Origin: Perilla frutescens
Taxonomy: Eukaryota; Streptophyta; Magnoliopsida; Lamiales; Lamiaceae
Length of the DNA: 64,000 bases
NCBI GenBank assembly: GCA_026008535.1
Contig: BRKX01000001.1
Location: forward strand, 71,560,317 to 71,624,316
Direction: 5' to 3'
Below the pieces are notes generated by a model. It was given only the letters and a program-made list of their open reading frames with translations, was not told the origin of the DNA and did no database searches. This document shows positions 41,191 through 52,946 of the stretch, one piece after another. The translations under genes and the position numbers were made by a program. The first letter of the stretch is position 1. Each line of letters begins with the position of its first letter.

Positions 41191-43878
41191 ATGGCTTATG
41201 CTGCTCTTGTTTCACTTGCTCAATTACTACGCCACATATTGCATCGTGTTCATCATTATTTCTACGTTCCTGAGAGTGATGAGCGGAGAATATTGGATTC
41301 TCTCCATGAAAAATTAAGCTTCTTGCAAGCTTTTATGGATGATTATTCGCACAAAGGTGGAGAAACAGTCCAATCTTTGGAGGCGGAAATCAGAGACGCC
41401 GCTTGTCTAGCACAGGATATCATTGAGTGGCACATTTCTTATAAGATTGAGTGTGTTGGAGTGAAGGAAAAGGAAAAGAAGCTGGCAATTCAAAACAGAT
41501 GCTATAAAGAAGAATTGTTGGAGGTTGTGGATCAGATTGATCTCATTGTTAAAGAGGTGATGAACATCCAAATAAGCTGCAGAGTTGAAGAGTTGCAAAT
41601 CACTCATAATACTACACCTCTTGCTTCATCAAGTCAAGCAGAAAAAGAAAACAACAACAACAACGAGATGGTGGGCTATGAAGAGGACTTGATTGGGATT
41701 CAAGAACGGCTCTGTGGAGAATCATTGAAACTTAAGATCATTCCGATTGTTGGGATGGGCGGGATAGGTAAGACCACTTTAGCCCGAAATATATTTGATG
41801 ATTCCCTTATTGCATATCACTTTCACACTCGTGCATGGGCTACAATATCTCAACAGTATCGTTTGCAAGGAATTCTTCTTGGCATCCTTCATTCTTTAAC
41901 TCTGAAGACAGAGGAATTAGTGGAAAGAATTCGAAGAAGTAATTTACCTAGCACAACTGATGAGGAATTGATGGAATGTGTTTATCATAGTCTGAAGGGC
42001 AATCGTTATTTGATTGTTTTGGATGATATGTGGAGTACAGAGGCGTGGGATGATTTAAAAATGATCTTGCCTGATGATAACAATGGAAGTCGGATTGTGA
42101 TAACTACAAGGTTAGCAAATGTGGCTGAGTTTGCCACTTCTAGCCCTATTCATCAGATGCATTTTCTGAACGATGATGAAAGCTGGAATCTGCTTCAAGG
42201 GAAGGTGTTTCTGGAAGAATTCTGCCCACCGGAGCTAGAGGAAATCGGAAGATTGATTGTCAAAGATTGTGGTGGGCTTCCACTTGCTATTGTTGTTGTT
42301 GCAGGTATTCTGTCAAAGGTAGCTAGGATGCAGCATGACTGGAAGAATATTGCAGAAAATGTGAGTGCAGCTGTGGCAACTGCTGATGGAAACTTCTCAA
42401 AGATACTCACATTGAGCTATGATCATTTACCTAATCATCTGAAACCATGTTTCCTCTATATGGGAGGTTTCTCGGAAGATTATGAAATTCCGGTCTCCAA
42501 CCTGATCAAGATATGGGTTGCTGAGGGATTTCTGAAACCAATCAAGTCAAAAACCTTAGAAGAAGCAGCGGAGGAGTATTTAGAGGATCTCGTCAGTAGA
42601 AATCTTGTCTTGATGACAAAGAAGACATGGACAGGTACATTCAAAATATGTAGAATGCATGATCTCTTGAGGGTTCTGTGCATACAGAAATCACAAGAGG
42701 AGAAATTTCTTGATGTTGCCAACAGTAATAGTGTTGGGAGAGACGGTTTAGCATATTCACGTCGTCTAGCAATTTGTTCGGGCATACAAGTCGTGGTAAA
42801 AAATCCCTCTCCATATCCAATTCGTTCTATGTTGGAATTTAACTTGTGTGAAGAATTATCTACATTGCTATACTGCTCAAGACTAGTTAGAATAGTCCAT
42901 ATGCCAGATGCATGGTTGCCTTCTTTCCCTGAAGAAGTAACAGAGATGTTTCATCTGAGATACCTTGCCTTCACCCACGACAACATGAATGGAGAACCAC
43001 TCATGTTTCCTCCAGAAATATCTAAACTTGTGAATCTTCAGACCTTAATCATTGATCGGCTTATGGATAAAGGTTCGAGATCACCTGCAGTAGCAGTCGA
43101 TATATGGAAGCTCCGACAGTTGAGGCATGTTATCTTGTTTGGAGGCAAGCTTGTGATTCCTTCGCCTCCAAGAATTGGTGGAGGAAGCATTCCTGTGCTA
43201 GAAAATCTCCAAACAGTTTCAACAGTGATCAACTTCAAATTTACAACCGAGGCCATTGCCATGATTCCAAACGTGAAGAAGTTGAAGGTTGTGTATACCT
43301 CAAGAGAGTTGTCAGAGCTTCACCTCAACAATCTAGTCCATTTCCACCAACTCGAGACGCTGAATTTAGACTTACTGGAAACTGACATCGTGTGGATTTC
43401 TGATCCTTATGATTTCGAGAGTGTTCCTGATCCTATTCCTGTGCATTATGGTTTAGCAGCCAGTCTTAAGAAGCTAAGTCTGAGAGGATGCAGGCCTCCG
43501 TCAGAAGATATGTCGATCATTGGTTCGTTGCCTAATCTTGAAGTGCTCAAACTTAAGTTTTTCGAGTTTGTGGACAGATGTTGGGAGAGCAGGGAAGGGG
43601 GATTTGCAAGGCTGAAATTCATGAAAATAGACTGGTCGAATCTCATGTATTGGCGAACAGAAAGCAGTCACTTCCCACGGCTCGAGCACGTGATCGTCAG
43701 GTGTTGCTGGGTGTTAGAGGAAATTCCTCGTGAAATAGGAGATGTTGCAACGCTGAAGGTGATCGGGGTAGATACATGCAGCCAGTCTGCTAAGGATTCA
43801 GCAATCTCGATTCAACAAGAACAAGAAAGCATGGGAAATGAGCTCTTGGTAACAATTTTGAACGATTACGATGACTAA
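41191..43878 (+). CDS. CC-NB-ARC-LRR immune receptor, close paralog of NLR1 (NLR3)
   Basis: A single-exon 895-aa receptor from the ATG at 41191 (MAYAALVSL). The coiled coil (about 1-145) is more diverged from NLR1 and lacks about 15 residues near 95-110. NB-ARC follows: P-loop GMGGIGKTT at 188-196, kinase-2 LIVLDDMW, RNBS-B IVITTR, GLPL, CFLYMGGF and MHD at 489-491 (RMHDLLR). The LRR runs to LNDYDD at the end, identical to the NLR1 terminus. Nearly all NB-ARC differences from NLR1 are single conservative changes, whereas coiled coil and LRR differ at many sites. All switch residues are intact, so it is probably functional. The effector recognised is unknown. Confidence 0.95.
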   Translation: MAYAALVSLAQLLRHILHRVHHYFYVPESDERRILDSLHEKLSFLQAFMDDYSHKGGETVQSLEAEIRDAACLAQDIIEWHISYKIECVGVKEKEKKLAIQNRCYKEELLEVVDQIDLIVKEVMNIQISCRVEELQITHNTTPLASSSQAEKENNNNNEMVGYEEDLIGIQERLCGESLKLKIIPIVGMGGIGKTTLARNIFDDSLIAYHFHTRAWATISQQYRLQGILLGILHSLTLKTEELVERIRRSNLPSTTDEELMECVYHSLKGNRYLIVLDDMWSTEAWDDLKMILPDDNNGSRIVITTRLANVAEFATSSPIHQMHFLNDDESWNLLQGKVFLEEFCPPELEEIGRLIVKDCGGLPLAIVVVAGILSKVARMQHDWKNIAENVSAAVATADGNFSKILTLSYDHLPNHLKPCFLYMGGFSEDYEIPVSNLIKIWVAEGFLKPIKSKTLEEAAEEYLEDLVSRNLVLMTKKTWTGTFKICRMHDLLRVLCIQKSQEEKFLDVANSNSVGRDGLAYSRRLAICSGIQVVVKNPSPYPIRSMLEFNLCEELSTLLYCSRLVRIVHMPDAWLPSFPEEVTEMFHLRYLAFTHDNMNGEPLMFPPEISKLVNLQTLIIDRLMDKGSRSPAVAVDIWKLRQLRHVILFGGKLVIPSPPRIGGGSIPVLENLQTVSTVINFKFTTEAIAMIPNVKKLKVVYTSRELSELHLNNLVHFHQLETLNLDLLETDIVWISDPYDFESVPDPIPVHYGLAASLKKLSLRGCRPPSEDMSIIGSLPNLEVLKLKFFEFVDRCWESREGGFARLKFMKIDWSNLMYWRTESSHFPRLEHVIVRCCWVLEEIPREIGDVATLKVIGVDTCSQSAKDSAISIQQEQESMGNELLVTILNDYDD

Positions 43879-44765
43879 CTACGATGTTAATCACATAATG
43901 ATTAAATGATCCTCTCTCTCTCTCTCTCTGATATTGTATGTTCAGGATTGATGTGCAGTGCTTTAAATTTATGTGAAGGCAATGCTTCTGTTAAGTTGCT
44001 TTCATTATTCGTAACCGGAAAGGGGGGGGGGGAGAACAAGTTTGGTGTATTTCTTCTCTAATTGTGGAAGTCTGCATTTTGTACAAGATGTCCAATTGTA
44101 ACAAGGTATCCAATTGTCCTTTTTTTATTTGGCTGTAACACAATATTAGGCCCTATTTTTTCCAATTAAAACACGACTTACAAAATGTTGCAATTAAAAA
44201 TATTTTTAAAATGGTGTTACTCAGAGCAAACATTTAGGCACTCAGTAGTAGCTGCGAGTTCCTTAGTTAAACGAAACTCAAAATAGGAGATAACCTTTCT
44301 GAAAGCAACTAATGTCTCAAACAATCCGAATTTCTACAGGCCAGCCCTCTATTATACAGCTAATATAGCTAATAAGTAATAGCCCTTAGCTACTTAAAAC
44401 ATCCACTAAAAGATTGAAAAATGGTATTTACATTTCATTCATTCATTCATAAACACAAAAGCCCTCAAATCGAATGCATGACATGCAACTTAACTATTCC
44501 CTAAAGCTCTAGGGTCGGGCAGAAAAAAAATGCTTCGCATTCGACACCGGAATCATTTCAGAATAAACAGAAAAATGTGGGTCGGCATAAAATCTTGTAG
44601 GACATCATACCATGCAACGATGGTCTAATCATCTCTCCCAATCCAGGTTCCGATTCTTTCAGAACAAAAGAAGATTCATACCTTTATAAGTCCTTGGATC
44701 AACATACCAGGATAAATTCCAATTCACTCTTTTCATTTGCCCCTAAAAAAATGGAAGGTAATGCA
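43879..44765. other. Convergent intergenic region between NLR3 and GTE8-like gene
   Basis: Holds the NLR3 3' flank (TTTATGTGAAGGCAATGC also in NLR1), a (TC)n run at 43912-43929 and a G9 run at about 44023. The uninterrupted site AAAAATATT at 44196-44204 corresponds to the MULE insertion point at 37107. The 3'UTR of the minus-strand gene must start in the right half. Confidence 0.5.
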
Positions 44766-47700
44766 TCAATCGATCTCCCCTTCTTCCGTATCATTAGAAT
44801 CTTGGGGAACGCTTTGAGGTTGAACTTCTTCTTCCTCCTCCTCATCGTCCTTCATGTATAACCCAAGTTGCTCTAATGGATTGCTGTTTGCTGGGAATTT
44901 GAAACTACCAAGACCGTTTTGAGAATTATCAGGGCTCGCTTCATCTATAAAGCTCTGTAAGTGCTCGTCTGGACCAGCTCTGAACATTTCCAGATCTTCC
45001 ATGAACTGGCTATTTTCATTTATGTCGACGGTCTTCTCCATCTATCAAGAACACAGAAAGCTTAAATAAAGTGGGGAATAGAATGACTCGAGTATATTCA
45101 TTGCCATTCCAGGAGGGGGGGGGCTCTAATTCTACCTGCTGAAGAGCTTGGCGTGCAGCTTCCCTGTCGAGTTCTCTTTTCCTTCTGGCTTCTGCTGCAG
45201 CTTCTGCTTCGGCCTTTTTTCTAGCCTCTTCTGCAGCTTTGGCCTCTGCTTGTAGTCGTGCTTTCTCTGATAAAAATACATGTTCATACCATGATCATGT
45301 GGGTGACTTTAAAAAAAAACCTCTAAGCAACAATGCTGCTTGTAAGTAAAATTAAATTGCACAATATGAAACAATTTCATTGAACTAAAACCTTCTTTTC
45401 TTCGTCTTTCGAGCTCCTCCCTCTCTAGCTTCAGTTTCTCAGGATCCGGTCTTTCTCCCTGAAAATTTTCAGATATCAGGGTCAATATTACTGGATGCAT
45501 GATCAGGGTAAATACAATTAAGCAGGATACAATTTCAATAGCAAAGTCAAAGTTGCATACTTTTTCGGTTGAATTCTCTTGAGCTTTAATTATAATATCA
45601 GCAAATCGGCTCCTCAATAAAGCTGCACGGTATAGCTTTTCAGGGGAGACTTGCCTATCTGGTGGATCACTCTCCCCTAAAATGTTACAGCTTGTTGGTG
45701 AGATTACGCTGCACATTTAATAGCTCGCACTCTTCATTAGTTATCACTGCTTACCCTCTAGACGACAATTAGGCTCATCGGATGAAACTGGATATTGCTC
45801 AGCATTCCCATCCAAGATATCTGCATATACCTCAGAATATAATAAAACCCGAGATGCAAAGAGCATCAACAGAAAAATCATCCAGCTAAGCCCCTAAGAA
45901 TCTGACCTCCATTGTTTCCATCACATAGGTCCTTTCCCCTGGGCTCTTCTTGAGTGCCAGCAGTGTCCTGGGAGCATAGACAAAAGTTAAGCTAGCTTAC
46001 AATTACATACTGCTGATAAAGACTTCAAACAGTACTGAATCAGGGGGAACAAAAGACTATAGAAAAGAACTCCAAGAAGGGGCATACATTCACTTCTGCA
46101 GGAACTGAGATATTGGCACCACCAGCTTCACTGGCAGAAGAATTTTCTGAATCTGTAAAACAGAAAAGATCAATTTATAATTAATGTAAAAGTATGCATT
46201 TTTCGGTTGCATAGTTCAACCTACGTGCCGTGGTAATCAATATTTATATAGATACAGAAGCTAAGGCACTATAGGTTGTAGATTAAATAAAAAAAGACGA
46301 GCAAAAGCATGAGTACAGATGATGCACATGTGTGGAAGTAATGTGTTTACTTAATTTAATTTATAGATTATCTCAACAAATAAATAAATTTAATTTCAAT
46401 AAAAACATAATGCATAAATTGAAGCCATGTCACAAATGACTACAAATTAACTTCATATTTTCATGAGCATTATAGTTTCATAATATTTTTCATTAATTGT
46501 GGCAGTTTTGTGATCATTGAAAGTACTTCCATTATTATAACTTTACAGGCACATTATGCATTATGAATATAATTTGGTAGTACATAACAATTTTTTTGAA
46601 ATCATATAATTAATAATTATTAATTTTGAATAATTAACATTTTAAGAAATACTAAATTATTAAGCACATTGGTATGACACTTAAATTATAAGACAAATTG
46701 GAATCTTTTTGAGAATATTCTTATTTTCTGTAGTATTTGGTGCTAAGGATTGGAGTTGACAAAAAACTTGGTGCTGAAATTGCACATATTTGGTGCAGAT
46801 TTGGCACCAAATATGTGTTATGCATTGGAGTTGCTCTTACTGCTCGATTTAATTGGAGTGCTGTTTTAAGGGAAAAGGAATGTACAGCTTCTCTTACTTT
46901 ATTTATTTTTTTAGTGTAAGTTTTTTCAGAAACATTAGAGCATATGAGATGGTACTCAGTATAATGCTTTCAACAGCATGATTTGTTACAGAAAGATGCA
47001 GATTAATCTTTCGCATTATTTCTTTCAGCAAGTTTGTAAAGTAACAGCAAATAGCAATAGGCCTCTAGTTACATGATTATAATGCATGTACCCAAAGTGG
47101 CAGTTTCAGGACACCTATCAACTCATGTTTGTGCTCCCTAAAAGAAAAGGAAGAACATATATGCGAAGGATATGCCAGAAAGATGGAATGATGAAAGCCA
47201 AAGGCCACATAAGACATAACCTGCCAAATAGAACCAAAAGAGCTGTAGACCAGGGCAAAGCAATTTGCTCTAAGTTACACAGTGGCAGCAATAAGGAAAC
47301 AACACAGGAAATTCGAGAGAATGACAATTAGGCTTAATGGTTAGTACAAGGGGAAATTCTGCTGCGCATGTGTGCTTGTGTGTTTTCTTTTGGGAAGTTG
47401 GTGGAGCATCTGATACACCATCAATCATTCTACAGGACATATAAGGAAAACCACAGCAAGCACTAAAGAGTAAAGAGTACAGTCAAACATTCTCAAACTA
47501 AGGAAAATGTGAGGTTATTGTCACAGTTTAAAAAGGCAGAAGAGGAGGACGCCTCGAGGCGCCGAAAATCAGCACTCAAGGCACTGCCTCTTCTCAATTC
47601 TGTGAGGCTTCCGCCTCTCTCCCGCTGAGGCGCAAAAGGCGCCAGAGGCAGGGCGTTTTTCGCAACGCAGCCTTGCAGATTGATCAATTTTTCAGATTTA

Positions 47701-50700
47701 TTTTTGGGTTTTATTAGGTTTTGGGCTTCAATTGGGTATGGGCTTAACTTAAAAACCCTAAATTAATACAATTGCCCTAAGCTCATCATGTAATTGTATA
47801 ATTAATTGATCAATTTCTTCCTCCCATCCACCGCGCAACTCGTGCCACAAAGAAAGAAAAAAAATTGCAGTTCCTTCAGCCTCTCTTTGATGATGGATGA
47901 GGATTAGCATTGGGATGATGGTGTTGGTGTTGGTGTTTGTGATTGAGATGGATGGATATTATATGTTTTTTTAATATTTTTCTTCTTATTGTCAAGGCTT
48001 ACGCCTTGTAGAGCTCCGGGTAAACGCCTCGAGGCTAGCCTCCGCCTTTTTAAACCTTGGTTATTGTCAAGAAAATGCTGCAGAATTTGACAAGTGCTCT
48101 CATGCAGAGCAGCCAAAGTACACTTATTGAAGGGAAAGAGAATGCCAAAAAAAATGCACAACCATTGATAATCAGATTGAAATAAATTGACAACTGTTAC
48201 AGATCGATACCGTGTAGTGATGTAGGTACTGGGAAATGATATATCTTATCTAATATTTTCCTAGACTGATAGAGTTATTTAGGGTTAGCCGGGCTTTTGT
48301 TTCCGGAGCCATATTGTTTTGTTATTGAAGTAGTTGGGTTGAAGTTATTTATTTAGGTTCATCAAATTATATAAGAATTGAGTCGACGGATTTTCTGCTT
48401 GGACTGTTGGACAAGAAGAAATTCTCGACCGGCCGTGTGTCTTGCTTGGGATAGGTATCGCCGGTAGGTTGTTTTTTGTTTTCTGCTTTGGTTACGCGCA
48501 GTATTATCATTTGATTTCTGTTATCTCACCACTGTCACCCCATACTCTATCAACAACTCTCATGGAAGCTAAGAGCCATAAAGCATTTTAGTTTCTTATT
48601 TATGTAACAAGAAAATCTAAAATTTTCTAAATTATTATTAGAAAATATTTTGAGTAATGTCTACTTTCGAACATTATCCTCTCCATTACAATGCACAAAA
48701 AAAATATAATTTAGCAGGGTTCCAACAAAAAGTGCTAGCTTGGCCATTTGTGTCTAGATCTCAGCAAACTATTTCATTTTGTTCTCTCCTCTATCATGAA
48801 AAAGAACCACATGATGCCCTGTTTTCAATCTACTGTTAAGCGCATTCATCTTGAGAGTGTCTACAACAGCACTCAAAATCCAGCCATTTAATCCTTCTAA
48901 ATCAGAAGTCAAATTCCTGATGATATTGGCTCAGCCTTTGTAAGAGTGAAGCTCACTATTGAACAGACAGTGGAACATGTCAAAGTATAGCAGACAATTG
49001 TACTATAAATCAAGTCTGCAACAACCACCAAACAGAATACTAGAATTGCAAAATATACCATGCAAAGCTGACACTATGCATGAAGCAGGTTTTGAAATAA
49101 CATATTTGTGCCATTAATTCACAGTACTATTTCACTATAATTGTTCCAGAAACATGGGAATTATATTCTTAACATCCAAATCAACTAGTTCAAGGTTGAA
49201 CTATTCTCATCCTTAAAGAAAGAAGCTTCATATCAAATCTACCACTTTGATAAGGTACATTACACAATAGTTCTTCAATTTTTATCTTCATTGTTCAACA
49301 AGTATGAAAACCCGGTATTCTTATGTTATACTGTTAAGCCAATATAAAATGGAAGCTAAACCCTTCTGAGGACTTTCAAGTAATTACTAATTTACTATTT
49401 TACGGATTCACAGTAAAAAACATACAATGTCAAAGTTCCATTCTAAGAAACATTTTTAGTGGTTCTAACTGACTTGAAACCAACCTAATATGTTGTAACT
49501 TGTGAATTTAAAATATTTTCCTCAAATCTCAAACCATTCCAATTTCCATCTAAATGCAACCCTAAAAAATTTTACATAATTATTATATCTTTCAAACACG
49601 GAATATTTTTGGCGGTCATAGGGTTTGAACCCCTTAAAAGTTCCAAGAAGATCTTGAACCTATACTTGACTTCACAAAGAAGTTCATGTGGTACCACTAC
49701 CAAATCAATAATAGATCTTTTTTTAAATGCGTGAAGCCATTGTAGAGTTTTATGATGTAGATCTGAACCAACAGCCTAATGGAAAAATATTAGTATCGAG
49801 CGTGATTTAGCAGACATGCCCAGCAGCAACATCTAGAGAATCGATCATTGAATTTTCACATTGACGAGAGCAAGAAAAACAAAAAGTAACGATAATAGGA
49901 AAACAATGCATATAAATTAGTAACAGCACAGACCAGTAGATGAGGCGCCTGATTCACTACTGGAGCTTCTCGAACCACTGCAATTGCTATTCCTTTCTGC
50001 AGCATCCTTATCAATTCGTATTGGAGAAGAACTGGACATAGGAGGTGGATCACTTCCACCAATATCCACATCCTCATCAGCTCGCTCATTTTCTGATTAA
50101 TTTTTCAAGGATGTCAAGTAAGACAACAAACAAAATGTCAAACACAGCCTTATAACAGTTATAGCCTATGTGTAACTTCATCTGTAGAAATGAACATACC
50201 TTCGCAAGGCAGGTAAGATAAATTTCCAAACGCAGATTCCTTTTGCATCTGTGAAATTATGCACACACAAGGACCACATTTAGAAACAAATATCACAATA
50301 GAACATAGTGCAGATACATGAAAACAATGGCAGTTTACCTCAGTTTCGCAATGTTCTGATGTTGATTGTTTTTTCTTCTTCTCCAAAAGATAATCATTCA
50401 AAAGTTTCCGTAATGTAAACAGAGTATCATCACTAAGCGCATCAATATCAATTTCAATCTCATCCTCAGTTACTTCACCACTACTCAAAGTGCTCTCTTT
50501 CAAAAAATTAATTATGTTATCCGGAAGCTCTGCAATTAATTCCTCCAACTCTGCACCCAGCTTTTGCTTCTCGGCATCACTCATTGTTGGCTTATCTCTT
50601 TCAAGCTTGACCCTTGGTTCCTTAGAAGCAGTTTTCTGCTTCTTAGCAGGAGGCACATAAGCACTTTCAGGTTCTATAATGACACTAGACTTGGAAGCCG

Positions 50701-51679
50701 TGGATTCGTCAGCTGTAGGTGGAATTTTCTTCTCAATTGATTTCCATCTCACTTCAAAGTATTTACCCATCATCTCAGCCATAATATGAACATCATGTTT
50801 GGGTGGGTTAAATGTCATTGCATTTTTGAAGGTGAGTCTCACATCTGCAGCAAACTCCATAGGAGTGGAATACTGATTTGACAGTAATTTACTTTTAGTT
50901 GTCCCTAAATCCATTGGATGCTTAATAATGTCATAATATTCAGGGACTTTATGAGCTACGACATCAACTGGCTTGTTGAAAATCCAAGCATGAGGTTGTG
51001 CCATCAAACGATTTAACAGTGTCTCACACTGTTTCATCAATATAACAAAACTAGTATTTTGTGGAGGACCCTGCTTCACTGATTCCGTTTTCTTAGCTGA
51101 CAAAGCGCCACCTTTAGTGCGAGGCCCATTTCTTCCAGAAGGACCTTTCTTCTTTCCTGGTGTCGTGGGCTCGTCATTAGTAGACACAGGCAAGGTTTCC
51201 ACTGTAGTGAGTCTCTTTGTTCCGATTTGATGGCTAGGTATATCAGTAGAGTGTGGATGCACCACCCCATCCGAGCTAAAAGAAGCTATCTTCCTGTGAA
51301 GCTTACGCACTTGTTCAAGCTCACTCTTCAACTTAGCTTCTAAATCCCTCCTCTCCAAAGAGGACATCTTTGAAAGTGACAGAGATCGAAATGGCACAGC
51401 AGACCTACCAAAACCATCCATATTCAAGCTAATGCACTTCTCATTTGGAACACAAGTGTCCTGTAGAGAATTCAACCCTGCATCATTGCGGCCTGAGCCC
51501 CCAAAACCTTCAGATTCAGCCACTGTCTCCACTGCATGTCGATAATCGGGCACAAAACCACTGGAGTAGCCCTTTGAAACTTTTCGAGTTTTCCCCATCA
51601 TGTCCCCCAACCCTGCCTTCTTTGATAACTTTCTCGACTCCTTCTGTCCTGTGTAATCTATGGGGATGGTTGGTGCCAT
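44766..51679 (-). CDS. GTE8: BET-family bromodomain transcription factor, GTE8-like
   Basis: Nuclear acetyl-histone reader. Ten coding exons join in phase (776 aa): 51679-50339, 50248-50200, 50092-49934, 46152-46088, 45967-45907, 45820-45755, 45676-45561, 45458-45392, 45266-45136, 45041-44766. All have GT..AG introns. The ATG at 51679 follows a 5'UTR acceptor. The N-terminus has KGYSSGFVPDYRHAVETV, typical of the GTE8/9/11 group. The bromodomain lies at about 211-317; the acetyl-lysine-binding Asn is 291 (MTFNPP, with Phe where Tyr is commoner). The NET domain lies at about 364-432 (acidic EVTEDEIEIDIDALS). A Ser-rich linker (about 480-515) is followed by a charged coiled coil at about 600-690 (ERRRKE, AEAEAAAEARRKREL). 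The acidic tail ends EEGEID. The length is close to what I recall for Arabidopsis GTE8. Assignment to GTE8 rather than GTE9 or GTE10 is likely but not certain. Confidence 0.93.
46153..49933 (-). other. Large third coding intron of the GTE8-like gene
   Basis: A 3.8-kb intron, far longer than the other introns (about 85-120 bp). Contents seen: an inverted phrase block TTTGGTGCTGAAATTG / TTTGGCACCAAATATG at 46735-46845 (remnant of a small transposon ending GCATTGGAGTTGCTCTTA), and a MULE at 47524-48059. A GC-richer stretch at 48195-48540 may be an LTR-type fragment. At about 49610-49720 a minus-strand GGTAGTGGTACC ... GGTTCAAACCC pattern could be a decayed SINE. No independent gene seen. Confidence 0.6.
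47524..48059. mobile_element. Small MULE-like element in GTE8 intron
   Basis: 536 bp between two copies of GTTATTGTCA (47514-47523 and 48060-48069). The ends are CAGTTTAAAAAGGC and, inverted, CAAGGTTTAAAAAGGCGG. Both carry CGCCTCGAGGCG-like GC-rich palindromes just inside. The 10-bp duplication and inverted ends fit a Mutator-like element; a hAT origin with an 8-bp duplication is the alternative. Non-coding. Confidence 0.75.
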
Positions 51680-52266
51680 ATATTTAAAGCTGAACGAGTA
51701 TACATATCAAAACTTCCTCATTCAACGTGTTCTCTAGCAATTAGAAACCCGATTATCGGAAGAGATTTTCAACTCCATGCAACACCTGAATCCCTACCAC
51801 GTATAACAATATGTTCAAAATGCATTCTCTGTAAATCTTTCCACCTCTACGCAACATCAATTCACAATTCCGTTCCCTCTCAAAATTGCTAAAATTCGAT
51901 CACAAAAAAGGAGATGCAACAAACAAAAGCTGAAATCCAATGAAAACCCAAACTTGAAAAATTATTCAACACCAACCCCAAATCCCACTGAAAGGAATCT
52001 CGCATTCTTCAATAATTCACGAAACATGACAGCAAAAGCAAAAAATTGAAACCTAATCTACGGAAAAGGAAAACATACGATTGCAATCGTTTGGATCCAG
52101 AAAAAGAGGGAGAGAAAAAATTAAAATTAAATAGTGAAGGTCAGAACCGGGTGACCCGGCCCGTTCTGCAAGAACCCTAGAAGCAAAAAGATTTGAGATT
52201 TTTTCTTTGAAATTTTGCATAATCCTATAGATACAAAAAGAGATAAATGCACATGTTCGAGAGATC

Positions 52267-52297
<31 letters not shown>

Positions 52298-52380
52298 AGA
52301 GGACTTACTAGTTTGGGAATCGCTGAGGCGCTTGGGCTGCGAGAAATCACGGCTTTTTAAAGGCGAGAGCAACCTCGAAT
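51680..52380 (-). other. 5'UTR and 5'UTR intron of the GTE8-like gene
   Basis: Read leftwards: the leader includes a (GA)n run at 52266-52290 (pyrimidine-rich in the other sense). A donor CTA|GTAAGT lies at about 52312 and an acceptor TTCAG at about 51691, 12 bases before the ATG. This gives a 5'UTR intron of about 620 bp. No long upstream ORF is forced by the sequence. The transcript start is estimated near 52370. Confidence 0.6.
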
Positions 52381-52620
52381 TCTGACCGTCGATGTCGTGC
52401 CGTTAAATCTAACGGCCGAAAAGTTAATCTAGTTCAGTAATAAAAGGGGTCACGGTCGAAGATGAGTCACTGTGCGCCGTCGTGTCAGATGCGTCCACGT
52501 GTCATTGTGAAGAGGCGAGTAGAATTTATTTGTAGACGCACAGTCAAAATCGAAAAGAGAGCACGTGGTGGGACGGGGACGTTGACTTTTAGCCCAAATA
52601 AAATCCACGTGTTTTTGTGC
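52381..52620 (-). promoter_or_regulatory. GTE8-like promoter with three G-boxes
   Basis: CACGTG occurs at 52496-52501, 52562-52567 and 52606-52611, and a W-box core TTGAC at 52582-52586, within 250 bp upstream of the transcribed region. G-boxes bind bZIP and bHLH factors (ABA, light). The regulation itself is inference. Confidence 0.5.
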
Positions 52621-52946
52621 TTATTATGAAAAAATTGGTCCATCTCAATTAGGTCTTTTCCATTTGGGCTTTTATTAGGTCGATTTCTAAATTGTATTCT
52701 TTTAGGATTTTTATTTTCACCATTTTAAGGTTACGGAGGCACTAACAAATGTTTTTGATAGGGTCTAAAGGGGAAATTGTCATGAATACTCTTTAGGTGG
52801 AATATGATCTTTTGTTGTTCGGTGAAAGACTACTTTATTCATATTTCGAAATTTTAGCTAATTTGAAAAAGAATGGTTTTCCGTACATAAGTTGTATTTG
52901 TATGGGCCCATTAAATCGACCAAAATCCAATAAAAAGAAAAACACA

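Noticed and set aside
45309..45716. 135-codon separate gene on the minus strand
   Set aside because: It reads through two introns of the GTE8-like gene; its coding parts are exons 7 and 8.
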